Source: G051903925 sp051903925
Lineage (GTDB): Bacteria; Pseudomonadota; Alphaproteobacteria; Zavarziniales; Zavarziniaceae
DNA: 64,000 nucleotides
Direction of reading: 5' to 3'
Assembly: GCF_051903925.1 (NCBI RefSeq)
Contig: NZ_CP173678.1
Span: 2,542,001 to 2,606,000 of the forward strand
Below, one piece after another: positions 45,627-54,026 of the stretch. Position numbers and translations under genes: made by a program. Positions within the stretch are counted from its first letter, which is position 1; every line of letters starts with the position of its first letter. The notes beneath the pieces were generated by a model. The model made no database searches, was not told the origin of the DNA, and saw nothing but the letters and a program-made list of their open reading frames with translations.

Positions 45627-46889
45627 TTACTCCGCGCCCACGGCCGAGGGGTTGTCGAGGCTGTCCGAGCCTTCGACCGAGATGGTCAAGCCCAGCGCCG
45701 CGACCCCGCCCTCGATCGCGCGGGCCTGGGCGACGAGGCCGTCGACGCCGGCCTGGACCAGGGCATTGCCGGCCGCATTGTCGGGGCCGATCATCTGGTC
45801 ATAGGCTTGGCGGCCGCTGTCGGCCTCGTCCTTGATCGCCTTGAGCGCTGCCGTCGCGGCGGTGAAGGCGGCGTCGATCTTCTCGCCCGCGGCCTTGTCC
45901 TTGGCGGCGATCAGGGCGTTGATGCCGGGGCCTTCGACCTTGGACCCATCGATGCGGGTATAGCTGCCGGTATAGATCGCCCACATGCCCACCTGGTCGT
46001 AGTAGTGGGAATTGTGGGTATTGTCCGAGAAGCAGTCGTGCTCCTCCTCCGGATCGTGGAGGATGAGGCCCAGCTTCATCCGCTCGCCCGCCAGCTCGCC
46101 ATAGGACAGGCTGCCCAGGCCCGTCAGGATGGTGGCCAGGCCCTTGTCCGGCCCACCCTCGGTCAGGGCCTGGCGTGCCGGGCCGTCCTTCTCCCAGTTG
46201 CCGACCATCTCGCGCAGGTCGTCGACCAGCAGGCTGCTTGCGGCCTTCAGATAGGCGGCACGCCGGTCGCAATTGCCGCCGGTGCAATTGGTCGTGCTGT
46301 AGTCGGTGGCGGGGCGGTTGCCGGCGCCCGGCCCCGTGCCGTTCAGGTCCTGGCCCCAGAGCAGGAACTCGATCGCGTGATAGCCGGTCGTGACGTTCGC
46401 CTCGACCTCCTGCGCTTCGTGCAGGACCTTGATCAGCGGCTTGTCGATCGTGGTCGTGTCCAGCGTCTCGGGCCCGATCCGCAGCGACGTGTTGGCGATG
46501 ATGTTCGCGGCATAAAGCGGGTTGCTGTCCGATTCCGTGCCATAGGCGGGCGCCACATAGTCGATCAGGCCCTCGTCCAGGGGCCAGGCGTTCACGCGGC
46601 CTTCCCAATCGTCGACGAGCGCATTACCGAAGCGGAAGCCCTCGGTCTGCTGGTAGGGCACCCGGGCGGCCAGCCAGGCGGCGCGGGCGGCCTTCAGCGT
46701 CTCGTCGGTTGGATTGGCGATCAGGGCGTCGACCGCCTTGTCCAGCGCCTCCGCCGTGACCAGCGAGTCCGCGTACATGGCGTGGGCGACGTCGCCATAG
46801 GTCGCAATGACGGCAGCCGGGTCGGCCGCCAGGGCGGGTGTCGCCGCCAGCAGCGCGACGGCGGCCACCGTGTTCCTGAGAATGCGCAT
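45627..46889 (-). CDS. Imelysin family iron-regulated protein (first copy)
   Basis: A 420-residue exported imelysin with a clean signal peptide (NTVAAVALLAATPALAA) and the metal-like motif G169-Y-H171-A-I-E174 in TTGYHAIEFLLWGQD, which is the GxHxxE signature of the family. The PTDETLKAARAAWLAARVPYQQTE opening and HDCFSDNTHNSHYYD are also typical. It leads a five-gene operon and is divergent from the ferric-binding protein, with a Fur-like palindrome about 40 bases upstream. AGGGGAGAACG precedes the ATG at 46889. Confidence 0.93.
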   Translation of the reverse strand: MRILRNTVAAVALLAATPALAADPAAVIATYGDVAHAMYADSLVTAEALDKAVDALIANPTDETLKAARAAWLAARVPYQQTEGFRFGNALVDDWEGRVNAWPLDEGLIDYVAPAYGTESDSNPLYAANIIANTSLRIGPETLDTTTIDKPLIKVLHEAQEVEANVTTGYHAIEFLLWGQDLNGTGPGAGNRPATDYSTTNCTGGNCDRRAAYLKAASSLLVDDLREMVGNWEKDGPARQALTEGGPDKGLATILTGLGSLSYGELAGERMKLGLILHDPEEEHDCFSDNTHNSHYYDQVGMWAIYTGSYTRIDGSKVEGPGINALIAAKDKAAGEKIDAAFTAATAALKAIKDEADSGRQAYDQMIGPDNAAGNALVQAGVDGLVAQARAIEGGVAALGLTISVEGSDSLDNPSAVGAE

Positions 46890-46927
46890 CGTTCTCCCCT
46901 CTCCAAGGCGGGCGGACCGCAGCACGA

Positions 46928-46944
46928 TTGCGAATGTTTCGCAA
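46928..46944. promoter_or_regulatory. Fur-type operator between divergent iron genes
   Basis: TTGCGAA, TGT, TTCGCAA: a perfect 7-base inverted repeat. It resembles the TGCRAAT-ATTYGCA type Fur sites of Proteobacteria. The position between the imelysin operon and the ferric substrate-binding protein lets one site control both. Confidence 0.7.
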
Positions 46945-47055
46945 GATTAATCCGGCGGCTGCCAGATTTCCATCCAGCTGCGCTTGCGACGCACCAGCGC
47001 ATGGCTTATGGGAACCGCGGGGGAAGATGCGACGCATTTTCAGTTGGAGGTTTGC

Positions 47056-48099
47056 ATGCGCAGTCTGATCGCCGGCCTTGGCCTGCTCGTCATGGGGGCC
47101 GGGGCGGCGGGCACGCTTGCCCCCGTCCTGGCCGGTTCTGCCCAGGCGGCGGAGATCAACATCTATTCGTCCCGCCACTATCCCTCGGACGACGAGCTGT
47201 TCGGCAAGTTCCAGGAGCAGACCGGCATCAGCGTCAACCTGGTCAAGGGCAGCGCCGACGAGCTGCGCCAACGCCTGAAGCTGGAAGGGGAGAACAGCCC
47301 GGCCGATGTGTTCATCACGGTCGACGCCGGCAACCTGGTCCGCGCCATGGACGACGGCCTGTTCGCCAAGACCGACTCCGCCGTGCTGAACGAGCGCATC
47401 CCCGCCCATTTCCGCGAAGCAGACGGCAGCTGGTTCACCTTTGCCACCCGCGCCCGGGTGATCGTCTATTCCAAGGAGCGGGTGAAGCCGGAGGAATTGT
47501 CGACCTATGAGGACCTGGCCGACCCGAAGTGGAAGGGCCGGCTGCTGTTGCGCACCTCGAACCACCCATATAACCAGGCGCTGATCGCCTCGATCATCAC
47601 GCGCGACGGGCTTGAGGCAGCGGAGACCTGGGCCAAGGGGATGGTCGCCAACCTGGCGCGCAAGCCGGAGGGCGGCGACACCGACCAGATCAAGGCGATC
47701 GCCGCCGGCGTCGGCGACATCGCGGTGGTCAACCACTACTACTTCGCGCGCCTGTCCAACTCGGACAAGCCGGAGGACAGGGAGGTCGTGGCCAAGCTTG
47801 GCATCTTCTTCCCCGGCCAGGACAGCTATGGCATGCACGTCAACGTCTCGGGCGGCGGCGTCACGGCCCATGCGCCGCATCCGGCGGAGGCGGTGAAGTT
47901 CCTGGAATACCTGTCGAGCCCGGAGGCCCAGGCAATCTTCGCCAAGGGCAATTACGAGTATCCGGTGGTGGCGGGCGCCGAGCTGGATCCCACGGTGGCG
48001 TCGTGGGGCACGTTCAAGGTCGACACCCAGTCGATGGACGCGATCGGCCGCAACATCCCCGAGGCGCTGAAGCTGACCGACCGCGTCGGCTGGCCCTGA
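47056..48099 (+). CDS. Fe(III) ABC transporter substrate-binding protein (FbpA/FutA type)
   Basis: A 347-residue periplasmic ferric-binding protein with a signal peptide ending AGSAQAA. The mature start EINIYSSRHYPSDDELFGKF, the LLLRTSNHPYNQALIAS loop and VVNHYYFARL (the tyrosine pair that holds Fe(III)) match the family. ATG 47056 has TTGGAGGTTT before it. No permease or ATPase gene follows; the next genes are repeats and an unrelated ORF, so the FbpB/FbpC partners must be elsewhere. Confidence 0.94.
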   Translation: MRSLIAGLGLLVMGAGAAGTLAPVLAGSAQAAEINIYSSRHYPSDDELFGKFQEQTGISVNLVKGSADELRQRLKLEGENSPADVFITVDAGNLVRAMDDGLFAKTDSAVLNERIPAHFREADGSWFTFATRARVIVYSKERVKPEELSTYEDLADPKWKGRLLLRTSNHPYNQALIASIITRDGLEAAETWAKGMVANLARKPEGGDTDQIKAIAAGVGDIAVVNHYYFARLSNSDKPEDREVVAKLGIFFPGQDSYGMHVNVSGGGVTAHAPHPAEAVKFLEYLSSPEAQAIFAKGNYEYPVVAGAELDPTVASWGTFKVDTQSMDAIGRNIPEALKLTDRVGWP

Positions 48100-48121
48100 G
48101 CGGTCTGCCCTGTCGCTGCCG

Positions 48122-48240
48122 ACTCCCTCCCCCGTGCGGAGCATGGGGGAGGGCCGGGGTGGGGGCGGTGTCCTGAGGGTCTAGAGTGCGGCGACGGCGG
48201 AAAGTTCAGGATTCCGCCCTCACCCCAGCCCTCCACCACC
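48122..48240. repeat. GC-rich palindromic repeat, family A copy 2
   Basis: CCTCCCCCGTGCGGAGCATG and GGGGGAGGGCCGGGGTGGGG, then a core with GAAAGTTCAGG and CCGCCCTCACCCC. It shares the core words with the element at 747-905, but the right end is shortened. Confidence 0.65.
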
Positions 48241-48269
48241 TATGGCCTTCGGAAGGTACCATAGAACAA

Positions 48270-48373
48270 CCTCATCCTGAGGAGGCGGCCCTGCCGCCGT
48301 CTCGAAGGATGGGCCGCCCGCGCTGGTGGCCCATCCTTCGAGAATACGCTTCGCTCCGCACCTCAGGATGAGG
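48270..48373. repeat. Palindromic repeat, family B copy 1
   Basis: A 104-base element. The outer arms are CCTCATCCTGAGG and CCTCAGGATGAGG, a perfect 13-base inverted repeat. Inside are TCTCGAAGGATGGG and CCCATCCTTCGAGA, and the variable hairpin GGCGGCCCTGCCGCC. Confidence 0.85.
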
Positions 48374-48439
48374 TGGTCGAGGGTTCAAAAGACAACCCAG
48401 AGATGATGTTACATCCCGTAGACGTGCGGCGGTGGAGGG

Positions 48440-49033
48440 CTATGAGGGGGCGCTGCTGGGGTGGAGCAGGGGGGCGTAGCCGCCCTGCAGGGTCTGGAGC
48501 ATCAGGGGTGGCGTGAGGACCGTGACGGCCAGGCGGGGCAGGATCTGCGCCGGGCCATAGCCGGCAAAGCTCCAGGGCTGCATGGCGCCCGCCCGGACCA
48601 GCCAGGCGCGGCCTTCATGCTCGATCATGGCGCCGTCGGGCACGGCGGCGGCGGGCAGCCAGCGCCGCTCCCCGGAGCGGCGCTCTGCATGCAGGCGGCG
48701 GTCGAGGTCGCCCAGCCTCTGCGTCGCGTCCGGGCCCAGCGCCGCGCGCCAGGCCTTGAGGCGGTCGCGCCGGCAGGTGCCACAGGGGCGGTGGCCGGCA
48801 GCCAGCGCCGTTGCCTCGTCCAGGAAGAACAGGGCGGTCCAGCGCCGCGGCGGCATGGGCGCGCGGTGCCAGTCCTTGAACACCAGCAGGCAACTGATCC
48901 ATGCGCGTGAGCGCCAGGACCGCAGGATCACCTGCCCGTCATCGTGCAGGCAGCCGCGGTTCCCGGTCAGCAGGCCGCGCCCCGGATCGGCGACCAGCCG
49001 GCCAAAGGGGTCGACCCGGTTCTGCAGCGTCAT
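48440..49033 (-). CDS. Conserved protein of unknown function next to imuAB
   Basis: A 197-residue soluble protein. The N-terminal part (RVDPFGRLVADPGRGLLTGN) is a repeated feature of a small family. A cysteine pair in HRPCGTCRRDRLKAWR looks like half of a zinc-binding knuckle. No catalytic motif is recognised. It is divergent from imuA, with about 100 bases between, including the LexA box, so it might share SOS control. Confidence 0.65.
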   Translation of the reverse strand: MTLQNRVDPFGRLVADPGRGLLTGNRGCLHDDGQVILRSWRSRAWISCLLVFKDWHRAPMPPRRWTALFFLDEATALAAGHRPCGTCRRDRLKAWRAALGPDATQRLGDLDRRLHAERRSGERRWLPAAAVPDGAMIEHEGRAWLVRAGAMQPWSFAGYGPAQILPRLAVTVLTPPLMLQTLQGGYAPLLHPSSAPS

Positions 49034-49112
49034 CGGCAGGTCCCTTTTGCCAGCCCGCGGTCCCCCATCATGCCAGACAGACTCCCTTTGACTCTCGCCA
49101 GGGCGTTTTATA

Positions 49113-49127
49113 GAACAAAATAGGAAC
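49113..49127. promoter_or_regulatory. LexA box of imuAB
   Basis: GAAC-N7-GAAC (GAAC AAAATAG GAAC), the alphaproteobacterial LexA operator, 8 bases before the imuA start region. A TTTTAT -10-like word lies just before it. Confidence 0.88.
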
Positions 49128-49134
49128 TACCGCC

Positions 49135-49962
49135 GTGGACCCGATGCGCGAAACCCCGACGACACCCGATCGTGCTGCCCTGATCGCCCGCCTGCGCCAG
49201 GCGGTCGGCGGCGTGGACGCGGGCGGTGCGGCGATGCGGGTGGCAAGCCTGGGCGACGCCGCGCTGGACCGCGCCCTGCCGGGCGGCGGCCTGATGCGCG
49301 GCGTGGTGCACGAAGTGGCCCCCGCAGGAACGGGAGAGGAGACGGCGGCCCTGGGCTTCGGGGCGGCCCTGGTGGCGCGCCTGGCCGCAGGACGGACGGC
49401 GGGCAGCCCGCTGCGGCCGGTCCTGTGGCTGGTCCCGATCGCGCGGGCGGCCCTGTTCGGGCCGGGCCTGGCGGCGTTCGGCCTGATCTGCGCCGATGGG
49501 GTGGCTGGGGAAGGCGGCCTGGTCGTGGCCCAGGCGCGGCGCCGGCCCGACCTGCTGTGGGCGATGGAGGAGGGCCTGCGCACGCGTGGCCTGGCCGCCG
49601 TCGTGGCCGAGCTGGACCGCCTGGACCTGGTCCAGGGGCGCCGGCTGGCCCTGGCGGCGGAGGCGGGCGGCGTCACCGCGGTGCTGCTGCGCCGGGCGCC
49701 CGTGCCCGTGGGGGAAGGCAGCATCGCCTGGACGCGCTGGGCGATCGGGGCGGCCCCCAGCGCGCCGCAGCCGCTGAACCGCCAGGGCCTGGGCGCGCCG
49801 CGCTGGCGGGCAAGCCTGGTGCGGGCCCGGGGGATGCGGCCGGTCGACTGGCTTGTGGAGTGGGACCATGCGGCGCTTCGTTTCCATCTGGCTGCCCCAT
49901 TGGCCGACCGATCGGCTGAAGACCCTGGCGACGATGCAGGCCCCCTCCGCCGCCGCGCCTGA
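49135..49962 (+). CDS. imuA: ImuA, SOS mutagenesis protein (RecA/SulA-like)
   Basis: A 275-residue ImuA with a degenerate RecA-type fold (GGLMRGVVHEVAP, AALGFGAALVARLAA, RPVLWLVPIARAALFGPGLAAFGL). It has no functional P-loop. Together with ImuB and the polymerase DnaE2 it carries out induced mutagenic translesion synthesis. The GTG at 49135 is preferred; an ATG at 49144 is possible. It overlaps imuB by about 95 bases in another frame. Confidence 0.88.
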   Translation: MDPMRETPTTPDRAALIARLRQAVGGVDAGGAAMRVASLGDAALDRALPGGGLMRGVVHEVAPAGTGEETAALGFGAALVARLAAGRTAGSPLRPVLWLVPIARAALFGPGLAAFGLICADGVAGEGGLVVAQARRRPDLLWAMEEGLRTRGLAAVVAELDRLDLVQGRRLALAAEAGGVTAVLLRRAPVPVGEGSIAWTRWAIGAAPSAPQPLNRQGLGAPRWRASLVRARGMRPVDWLVEWDHAALRFHLAAPLADRSAEDPGDDAGPLRRRA

Positions 49963-51505
49963 GGCTCCGCTGGCGTTGTGGCGCGCCGGGGCGGGTGGCC
50001 AGCGGTTGAGCGCCGTCAACCGGCCGGCGCTGGACCTTGGCCTGCGCCGCGACATGCTGGCGGCCGATGCCCTGGCCCTGGCGCCGGGCCTGGCCCTGCG
50101 TCCCGCCGATCCGGAGGGCGATCGCCGGGCCCTGGTCCGGCTGGGCCGCTGGGCCATCCGCTATTCGCCCGCCCTGGCCCTTGACGCCGCGGCGGGAGAG
50201 GCGCCGGACGGCCTGCTGCTGGACATGACCGGCGGCATGCACCTGTTCGGGGGCGAGGCCGCCCTGCTGGACGACCTGGGCCGCCGCCTGGCGCGCTTTG
50301 GCCTGGCCCATCGCCTGGCGATCGCGGGCAGCGCCGGGGCGGCGCACGCCCTGGCCCGCCACGGCCAGGCCGCGCGGTCGATCGTGGACGGCGATCCGGC
50401 TGCTGCCCTGGCCCCGCTGCCGGTCGTGGCGCTGCGCCTGGCGCCAGCCCTGGCGCACCTGCTGGGGACGCTGGGCCTGCGCACCATTGGCACGCTCTAT
50501 CCCCTGGCCCGCGCGGCACTGGACCGCCGCTTCGGTCCCGACCTGATGCGCCAGCTGGATCGCGCGCTGGGCCATGTGGCCGAGCCGCTGCCCTGGCTGG
50601 TGCCGCCGCCTGAGTTCCTGGTGCGCCAGGCCTTTGCCGAGCCGCTGGGCAGCGATGCCGGCGTGCGCGCCGCCGTCGACCGGCTGGCCCAGGCCCTGGC
50701 CGAGGGCCTGGAGGCGCAGGGGCGTGGCGCCCGGCGCCTGGACCTGTACCTGATCCGCGCCGACGGCAGCAGCATCGTGCTGGAGGCGGGGACCAGCCGG
50801 CCCAGCCGGGATGCGGCCCACCTGGCCCGCCTGTTCGCGCACGACCTGGACGATGTCGACCTGGGCTTTGGCCTGGATGCCATGATCCTGGCCGCCCGCG
50901 CGACGGAGGCGCTGGCCGCGGCCCAGGCCAGCCTGGACCAGGCGGCGGCGGAGGGGCGTGCCCTGGCCGCCCTGGTCGACCTGCTGGCCGGGCGCCTGGG
51001 ACCGTCCCACGTCTTCATCCTGGCGCAGACGGGCAGCCACGTGCCCGAGCGGTCGGTCCGCGCCGTGCCCATCCTCAAAGCCGCAAGGGAACCCGCAATG
51101 CCCGAGATGCCTGCCCGTCGGAGCCCCGCCGGAGCCCCGCCGCCACCCTGGAGCCCCCGCGACGACTGGGGCGGGCGGCCGCGGCCCTTGCGCCTGCTGG
51201 CCCATCCCGAGCCGGTGAAGGTGATGGCGGAGGTGCCGGACGCCCCGCCCAGCCTGGTCCAGATCGGCGGCCGCGCGGTACGCGTGGTGCGGGCCGACGG
51301 GCCTGAGCGGATCGCACCCGAATGGTGGCAGGGCAGCGCCGCCGTGGCCGATGGCGCGGAGCCCATCGCCGACCATGACCGCGTGCGCGACTATTACCGG
51401 GTGGAGGATGCGGAGGGCCACCGCTACTGGCTGTTCCGCGCCGGCCTCTATGACGAGGTCCCCGCCGCCCCGCCCCGCTGGTACCTGCACGGTTACTTCG
51501 CCTGA
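49868..51505 (+). CDS. imuB: ImuB, Y-family polymerase-like SOS protein
   Basis: A 545-residue ImuB: MRRFVSIWLPHWPTDRL, the palm-like RPALDLGLRRDMLAADALALAPGL, the thumb/little finger region with LLLDMTGGMHLFGGE, and a long C-terminal part (about 380-545) ending YWLFRAGLYDEVP and WYLHGYFA, which carries the family-typical tail. Active-site carboxylates of Y-family polymerases are absent, so it is a scaffold that brings DnaE2 to the sliding clamp. No dnaE2 follows; a palindromic repeat does. Confidence 0.92.
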   Translation: MRRFVSIWLPHWPTDRLKTLATMQAPSAAAPEAPLALWRAGAGGQRLSAVNRPALDLGLRRDMLAADALALAPGLALRPADPEGDRRALVRLGRWAIRYSPALALDAAAGEAPDGLLLDMTGGMHLFGGEAALLDDLGRRLARFGLAHRLAIAGSAGAAHALARHGQAARSIVDGDPAAALAPLPVVALRLAPALAHLLGTLGLRTIGTLYPLARAALDRRFGPDLMRQLDRALGHVAEPLPWLVPPPEFLVRQAFAEPLGSDAGVRAAVDRLAQALAEGLEAQGRGARRLDLYLIRADGSSIVLEAGTSRPSRDAAHLARLFAHDLDDVDLGFGLDAMILAARATEALAAAQASLDQAAAEGRALAALVDLLAGRLGPSHVFILAQTGSHVPERSVRAVPILKAAREPAMPEMPARRSPAGAPPPPWSPRDDWGGRPRPLRLLAHPEPVKVMAEVPDAPPSLVQIGGRAVRVVRADGPERIAPEWWQGSAAVADGAEPIADHDRVRDYYRVEDAEGHRYWLFRAGLYDEVPAAPPRWYLHGYFA

Positions 51506-51528
51506 GGTTTCGTTTGCCTCCTTCTCAA

Positions 51529-51630
51529 CCTCATCCTGAGGTGCGGAGCGAAGCGAAGCCTCGAAGGATGGGCAGCCGTCGCGCGGGTGGCCCATCCTTC
51601 GAGACGGCCTGCGGCCTCCTCAGGATGAGG
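51529..51630. repeat. Palindromic repeat, family B copy 2
   Basis: Outer arms CCTCATCCTGAGG and CCTCAGGATGAGG, inner CCTCGAAGGATGGGC and GCCCATCCTTCGAGA with the variable hairpins between. It lies between the convergent imuB and phosphotransferase genes. Confidence 0.85.
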
Positions 51631-51648
51631 TTGGAAAATAAAGGAGAA

Positions 51649-52740
51649 TCACCCCAGCGACTTCAGCAGGCCGATGCCGTCGTGGTCCAGGATCTGCTGG
51701 GCGTGGCGCCGGGCCATGGTCATGAACATGGCGTCGCCGCGCGGCGTGCGTTCCACGTTCATGGAGGCAAAGACCGCGGTGAACGTGCCTGAGAAGGCAT
51801 AGAGGCGGTAGTCGCGCCAGCACTGGTCCCAGTCATAGTCGCGCACGCCATGGCGCTTCAGCCCCTCGTGCCAGCGGCGCAGCAGCTCGACCTCGTGCGC
51901 GCGGCGCAGCTCGGTCGGCAGGCCGGCGCCCAGGAAATAGGCGACGTCGCTGGCGCCGGGCCCAAGTGCCACCGTCTGCCAGTCCAGGGTCGCCAGCGGC
52001 TGCGCCCCGCCCTGGACGTCGAACAGCATGTTGTCCAGGCGGAAGTCGCCATGGGTCACCGTGATGGCCCCGGCGACATGGTCCATGTAGGCGTTCACAC
52101 CGGCGGCCAGCGCATCGCCGACCACCTGGAACTCCTCCTCCAGCAGGTCGGCATAGCGCGCGCGGAAACCCGCCTGCACGGTGGGGAAGACCTGGCGGAT
52201 CATCGCTCGTACCTGCTCGTTCGGCTGCAGCCAGGGCAGGCTGCCCAGCGTGGGATCGCCCCAGCGCGGGCCGTGCAGTGCCGCGGCCTGGTCCATCACA
52301 ACCGCGGCATCGGCGGCGGAACAGCCGGCCAGCTGATCGCCGGGCCTGGCCGGCGCCTGGTCCTCCATCAGCAGGGTGAAGTCGTTCGTGGCGGGGTCGA
52401 ACTGCGCGAACAGGATCCGCGGCGTGTTGATCGCCACGCTCGCCGCCACGTCGCGATAGAAGGCGACCTCCCGCAAATAGAGCTGCAGCGTGGCGCCGGT
52501 CGCCTTGCTTGTCGGGTCGGCGGCCGCGAACTTGCCGACCAGGGTCGCCGGCGCACCATCGGCGGGACCCGCATAGGTCAGGGTGAACCGGATGCTGTCG
52601 CCCACCTGGCCATGGCCCACGCCCTTGGCCGCGATGTCCGTCACGCGGCCATCGCCCAGGCGGCCGGCCTGGCGCAGAACGGCGGTCATCCAGTCGGGCG
52701 TGACGTCCGATGGCGTCGGCGCGATCGCAGGTCCGGTCAT
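51649..52740 (-). CDS. Phosphotransferase (APH/ACAD10-like) family protein
   Basis: A 363-residue kinase-fold protein of the aminoglycoside-phosphotransferase superfamily, with the catalytic HGDFRLDNM (about 229) and LDWQTVALGPGASDVAYF. In catabolic clusters such proteins are often linked to acyl-CoA metabolism (ACAD10/11-like kinases that phosphorylate hydroxyacids). ATG 52740 is preceded by GGGAGGAAAC. It is the last of three minus-strand genes with an amidohydrolase and a PhyH dioxygenase. Confidence 0.85.
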   Translation of the reverse strand: MTGPAIAPTPSDVTPDWMTAVLRQAGRLGDGRVTDIAAKGVGHGQVGDSIRFTLTYAGPADGAPATLVGKFAAADPTSKATGATLQLYLREVAFYRDVAASVAINTPRILFAQFDPATNDFTLLMEDQAPARPGDQLAGCSAADAAVVMDQAAALHGPRWGDPTLGSLPWLQPNEQVRAMIRQVFPTVQAGFRARYADLLEEEFQVVGDALAAGVNAYMDHVAGAITVTHGDFRLDNMLFDVQGGAQPLATLDWQTVALGPGASDVAYFLGAGLPTELRRAHEVELLRRWHEGLKRHGVRDYDWDQCWRDYRLYAFSGTFTAVFASMNVERTPRGDAMFMTMARRHAQQILDHDGIGLLKSLG

Positions 52741-52832
52741 GTTTCCTCCCTTGTCCGGGGGAGGGTAGACGCATGACCGGGGCCTGCGCGTCAAGATGCG
52801 ACGCGCAGGCCCACGCCTTGCGACCGGGCCGG

Positions 52833-53984
52833 TTACTCCATGCGGAACAGCTTCAGCGCGGTCTTGCCCAGGATCGCCTGCGCCGATTCCACGTCCACCT
52901 TGTCGAACACCGCCTGGATCGCGCTGCTGGTATAGCCGAAGGTGCTTTCCTGGTGCGGGTAGTCGGACGACCACATCGCCGTCTCTGGCCCGATGCGATG
53001 AATGATCTCAAGCCCCACGGGATCGGTCATGAAGGTGGCGTAGCAATGATTGCGCCAGTACCAGCTGGGCTGATGCGCCAGCTTGGGCTCCATCGTGATC
53101 GAGAAGGCGCTGTAGATCATGTCGGCGTCGTGCAGCATCGACGCGACCCAGGCCAGCCCCGCCTCCACGAAGACCACCTTGAGCCCGGGGAAACGGTCGA
53201 ATACGCCGCCAAAGGTCAGTGCCCCCCAGATCGGCCGGAAGCCCTGCATCTGGTTCAGCACGAACGAGCCCGTGGCGCCGGGCAGGCCCGTCGGAAGGTT
53301 CTCGCCGATATGGAAGCAAAGCGGGATGCCGCTGTCCTGAACCGCCGCCCAGAACGGGTCCATCGTCGGGCTGTTGTAGTAGATCGGCTCGCCGTTCACG
53401 TCCTTGCGCGGATTGATCGGCACCATCAGGCAGCGGGCCCCCAGGCGCTTGCATTCCTGCACCGATTCGGCCGCGGCGGCCGGATCCCAGAAATTGGGGA
53501 TCGCGGTGAAGAACAGGCGGTCGGGCGCCTGGGCGCAGAATTCGGCTACCCAGGAGTTATAGGCGCTGTAGATGTGCTCGCGAAAGTCGATGTCGCCCGC
53601 CATGTTGAGGCCGAACAGGCGCTGCGGGAACAGCAGCTCCTTCTCGACGCCCTCGATGTCCAGGTCCTTCAGGCGCTCCGGCACGCTGGTCATGCCGGGC
53701 ACGCATTCCAGCGACTGGCACAGGATCGGGTTGCGCTCGGGAGGGAACATGGACTGGCCGTTGACTAGCAGTTCCCAGCCGCCGTCCTTGAACGCCATGC
53801 GCGGCGCCCGGTCCCGCAGGTGCGCGGGAAAACGGTCGATCCAGAGGTCGCCTTCCAGGATGTGGCTGTCGGCCGAGATGATCCGCGTGCCGGCCGGCCA
53901 GGCCTTCGCCCTTTGTGCACTGCGCAGCGGCGGGTGGGCGATGCCCACCATCTGGGGGATCTCGAGAACCGTTCCGTCGGGCAT
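52833..53984 (-). CDS. Amidohydrolase-2 family hydrolase/decarboxylase
   Basis: A 383-residue TIM-barrel enzyme of the ACMSD/amidohydrolase-2 group: SADSHILE near the start (DxH metal ligands), PLCFHIGEN in the middle, WSSDYPHQES at the end with the conserved Asp. In this family metal-dependent decarboxylation or hydrolysis of a ring or acid is expected. It lies between the PhyH and phosphotransferase genes with gaps of 42 and 92 bases, part of the same catabolic unit. Confidence 0.85.
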   Translation of the reverse strand: MPDGTVLEIPQMVGIAHPPLRSAQRAKAWPAGTRIISADSHILEGDLWIDRFPAHLRDRAPRMAFKDGGWELLVNGQSMFPPERNPILCQSLECVPGMTSVPERLKDLDIEGVEKELLFPQRLFGLNMAGDIDFREHIYSAYNSWVAEFCAQAPDRLFFTAIPNFWDPAAAAESVQECKRLGARCLMVPINPRKDVNGEPIYYNSPTMDPFWAAVQDSGIPLCFHIGENLPTGLPGATGSFVLNQMQGFRPIWGALTFGGVFDRFPGLKVVFVEAGLAWVASMLHDADMIYSAFSITMEPKLAHQPSWYWRNHCYATFMTDPVGLEIIHRIGPETAMWSSDYPHQESTFGYTSSAIQAVFDKVDVESAQAILGKTALKLFRME

Positions 53985-54026
53985 GGCTGTCTCCTCGGCT
54001 TCTTGTTCGTTGTCGGTGTGTCGGGT

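Larger units (their letters stand above)
48100..48439. other. 340-base gap holding two repeat families
   Basis: The space between the ferric-binding protein and the hypothetical gene is taken up by a family A element (48122-48240) and a family B element (48270-48373). No coding sequence is seen in the remainder. Confidence 0.7.
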
